The notes beneath the pieces are model-generated. The model did no database searches. It was not told the origin of the DNA and was given only the letters and a program-made list of their open reading frames with translations. Below are positions 61,968 through 64,000 of a stretch of 64,000 nucleotides of DNA, piece after piece. Source of the stretch: Holothuria scabra (Eukaryota > Echinodermata > Holothuroidea > Aspidochirotida > Holothuriidae). The translations under genes and the position numbers were made by a program. Positions within the stretch are counted from its first letter, which is position 1, and every line of letters starts with the position of its first letter. The stretch lies in assembly GCA_037179385.1 (NCBI GenBank), contig CM074185.1, forward strand, positions 48,487,000 through 48,550,999, in the 5' to 3' direction.

Positions 61968-62186
61968 TCTCGTCTCGTCTCGTCTCTTCTCGCCTCGCCT
62001 CGCCTCGCCTCCCCCTCATCTCATCTCATCTCATCTCATCTCATCTCATCTCATCTCATCTCATCTCATCTCATCTCATCTCATCTCATCTCATCTCATC
62101 TCATCTCATCTCATCTCATCTCATCTCATCTCATCTCATCTCATCTCATCTCATCTTATCTTATCTTGTCTTATCTTTATCTTACC
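61968..62186. repeat. CATCT pentanucleotide array with graded variants
   Basis: A core of 28-29 CATCT units (62015-62155) is flanked by CTCGT/CGCCT variants on the left and TATCT variants on the right. It follows directly on the Rex1-like RT frame. Five-base units contain no stop, so all forward frames stay open through it. Confidence 0.95.
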
Positions 62187-62284
62187 TTCAATATGTGTTT
62201 TTCAGCCCTACTTTGAATTTATGAGGCCTTATACCATTTATTTAAACAAAGTAATGAAGGCATTACTATAGGTTTGGTGCTTAA

Positions 62285-62840
62285 AGGGTACGTCAGTCAA
62301 AAATTCAAAAATATATATTTAAGAACACTATAAATGAATTCTAACAGTTCAACTCCCATCTTCATAGGACATTTCTGAGCTGAGATAAAAAATGTTGAAG
62401 TTCATTCACTAAAACCAAAATGGTTCATTGCGCAATAATTTTTTACTTTGTTGTTGTACAACTCACATTACCTGCTTGTTTTCCTTTAAAATCAAATATG
62501 TGTTCATGACTTTGAACACTTCCCGTTACCTTGTATATTATGTTGCACAGATAGGGATTAATTAATTACATCACCCCATATTAGTAAGAGTGCTACCACA
62601 CCTTGGTATAACGTACAGAAACTCTTAGAAAAACAAAGAAATACAAAGATTGTAATTTTTGGAGTACAATGATGACATCACAAACTATTGCGCAATGTAC
62701 CATTTCAAGTTGAGGGAATAAAATTCAGCATTTCATATCTCAGGTCAGGAATGTCTTATGAAGATGGGAGTTGGACTGTTAGAACTCATTTTACATGCTC
62801 CTTAATATGTAGTTTTGATTTTTTTGACTTGAGGTACACT
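62285..62840. mobile_element. TTAA-flanked element with long terminal inverted repeats, copy D
   Basis: TTAA at 62281-62284 and 62841-62844. The ends pair imperfectly over roughly 150 bp: for example TCCCATCTTCATAGGACAT near the left pairs with ATGTCTTATGAAGATGGGA near the right, and GCGCAATA pairs with its complement in both arms. It is 556 bp with no ORF. Confidence 0.72.
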
Positions 62841-62844
62841 TTAA

Positions 62845-64000
62845 GTGGAGTGGAAATTAATCATTAAATGCTATTAACGCTCTAAATAGTGCAGGAATGA
62901 AAAATCATTTATTGTTTTTAACGGCCATTTTAACATTGTCAAAACTGATTCTCATCCCAAAGAAACAGTTTGCATTAGTATCCTCACTTACGGCCCAAAA
63001 GGAGGATGGCATTACTAAAAGTAATAGTCGGGCAATTCACAGAATGTCAGTGGACTGACAAAATAGTCTCTCGGTTTGTATGACTCTTGGACTACCAATG
63101 TTAGATGAAAAATTCGCTAATGTTCCATCAGGTGCAAAATCTTTGAAAAAAAGTTTGCTGATGATACTACACTGGTTGAAAAAATCATAAAATAAAAGCG
63201 ACGACGACAGGAGACGACCTCAATGATGGTGATGTTTCTTTGTAAGAAATAAATTGCTTTTTGGAAAGCTGTGATAAAAAATTTCTAAAACGTTAGTGGC
63301 AAAGGAGAAATGAAATGATAAGGGACTTAAAGGAAATACACTAAAGAACCCGCAGATGTCATGCTTAAGGAAAGTGTCGTTCAAAGTGTTTCCATTTACA
63401 ACAAAGGCTGCCCGCGGGAGTAAGTTAATTAATAAGTAAGTTAGTTAATTAGAGTTTAACGGCCCAGTTTCCAAACAACTGGCTCAAGTCCAGCCGGCCA
63501 CTTTTCTCCGGTTGTATCTCCCTTGCTTGTTTCCCAAGGTTTATTACGTATGCTGAGCACCAAGCACAATAACAATAGGTTCTGATTTTTAAGTCTTCGG
63601 TATGATCCGGCCAGGACTTGAACTCCTAATTCCCGATTGCAAGTTTGATGGTGTAACCCATTGCCCACACAGTCAGTCCGCGGGGGTGGATGTCGTTAGT
63701 AGATGGGGGAGTGGGGCAACAACTTTTCGACAGTCAGACCCTCAGATCGTGTCCGTGACCAGATCCGTCTATAGGCAATCCAACCAGACGAATGCGCGCG
63801 CACACACCCACTATACACACACAGAACACACATGCACACCTACATTGACATAGGCAAAACAAAATTATACTGCGCCTTTAATGTAGTGCTCCTGCTTTAA
63901 AATACGGTCCAACTGACGTTTTCTAGAAGCCTTAAAGTGATATCCCATGATGAAACGTTCCTTCTTTCTTTTTGTTACATTCCCCTTCTCTGCCTGATTA
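62845..64000. other. No gene seen
   Basis: AT-rich with a CA-rich stretch at about 63795-63850. No coding similarity recognised. Confidence 0.4.

Noticed and set aside
61944..62216. ORF rich in SSHLI repeats
   Set aside because: It is the stop-free CATCT pentanucleotide array; only the upstream RT part of the overlapping frame is meaningful.

Overview
This window is nuclear DNA from an animal. It has AT-rich sequence, short exons with GT/AG introns, microsatellites, and many retrotransposon, DNA-transposon and MITE-type insertions. There are no operons, ribosome binding sites or CRISPR arrays. The DNase II-like gene, the secreted phospholipase A2 and the repeat types fit a marine invertebrate deuterostome, perhaps an echinoderm. 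That placement is an inference.

Genes. (1) A DNase II-like gene on the minus strand runs from 13276 down to at least 2980. Six exons join in phase and carry a signal peptide and both HxK catalytic motifs. A last C-terminal exon may lie near 1640-1780 but looks frame-disrupted. (2) A secreted phospholipase A2 gene on the plus strand (24905-33101) has four exons in phase, with signal peptide, RQRR propeptide end, calcium loop, His-Asp active site and stop codon. (3) A single-exon ORF at 43379-43840 (+) encodes a 153-aa secreted protein I do not recognise. A poly(A) signal and an A-rich tract follow it. (4) A minus-strand ORF at 55771-56607 encodes a secreted protein with an Ig-like V-type domain. 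It may continue by splicing.

Mobile DNA fills most of the rest. Three hAT-type elements with exact or near-exact 8-bp target duplications lie at 10849-12717 (DNase II intron 1), 31155-32748 (PLA2 intron 3) and 36221-38302. A 5'-truncated L1/Tx1-like LINE lies at 50412-54102 with a 12-bp target duplication and a poly(A) tail, and a decayed relative lies at 58215-58950. A Rex1/Babar-like RT fragment at 61011-61967 runs into a CATCT pentanucleotide array. A Penelope-like element relic (minus, 38806-39765) and a second GIY-YIG-type relic (minus, 55146-55437) are present. MITE-like elements include four flanked by TTAA, a group with CACTCT termini, a 229-bp element with perfect 25-bp inverted ends, and two copies of a roughly 400-bp element at 16.0 and 19.0 kb.

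Layout: 1-13.3 kb DNase II gene; 13.3-24.9 kb intergenic with MITEs, a tRNA-like SINE and a 296-bp TTA array; 24.9-33.1 kb PLA2 gene; 33.2-43.3 kb transposon-rich; 43.4-44.4 kb orphan secreted gene; 44.4-50.4 kb mostly featureless; 50.4-55.4 kb LINE, palindromic MITE and GIY-YIG relic; 55.8-56.6 kb Ig-like gene; 58-64 kb retroelement debris. The two enzyme genes encode secreted hydrolases (nucleic acid and phospholipid). Nothing in the sequence links the genes in one pathway, and I saw no clear new multi-gene system.
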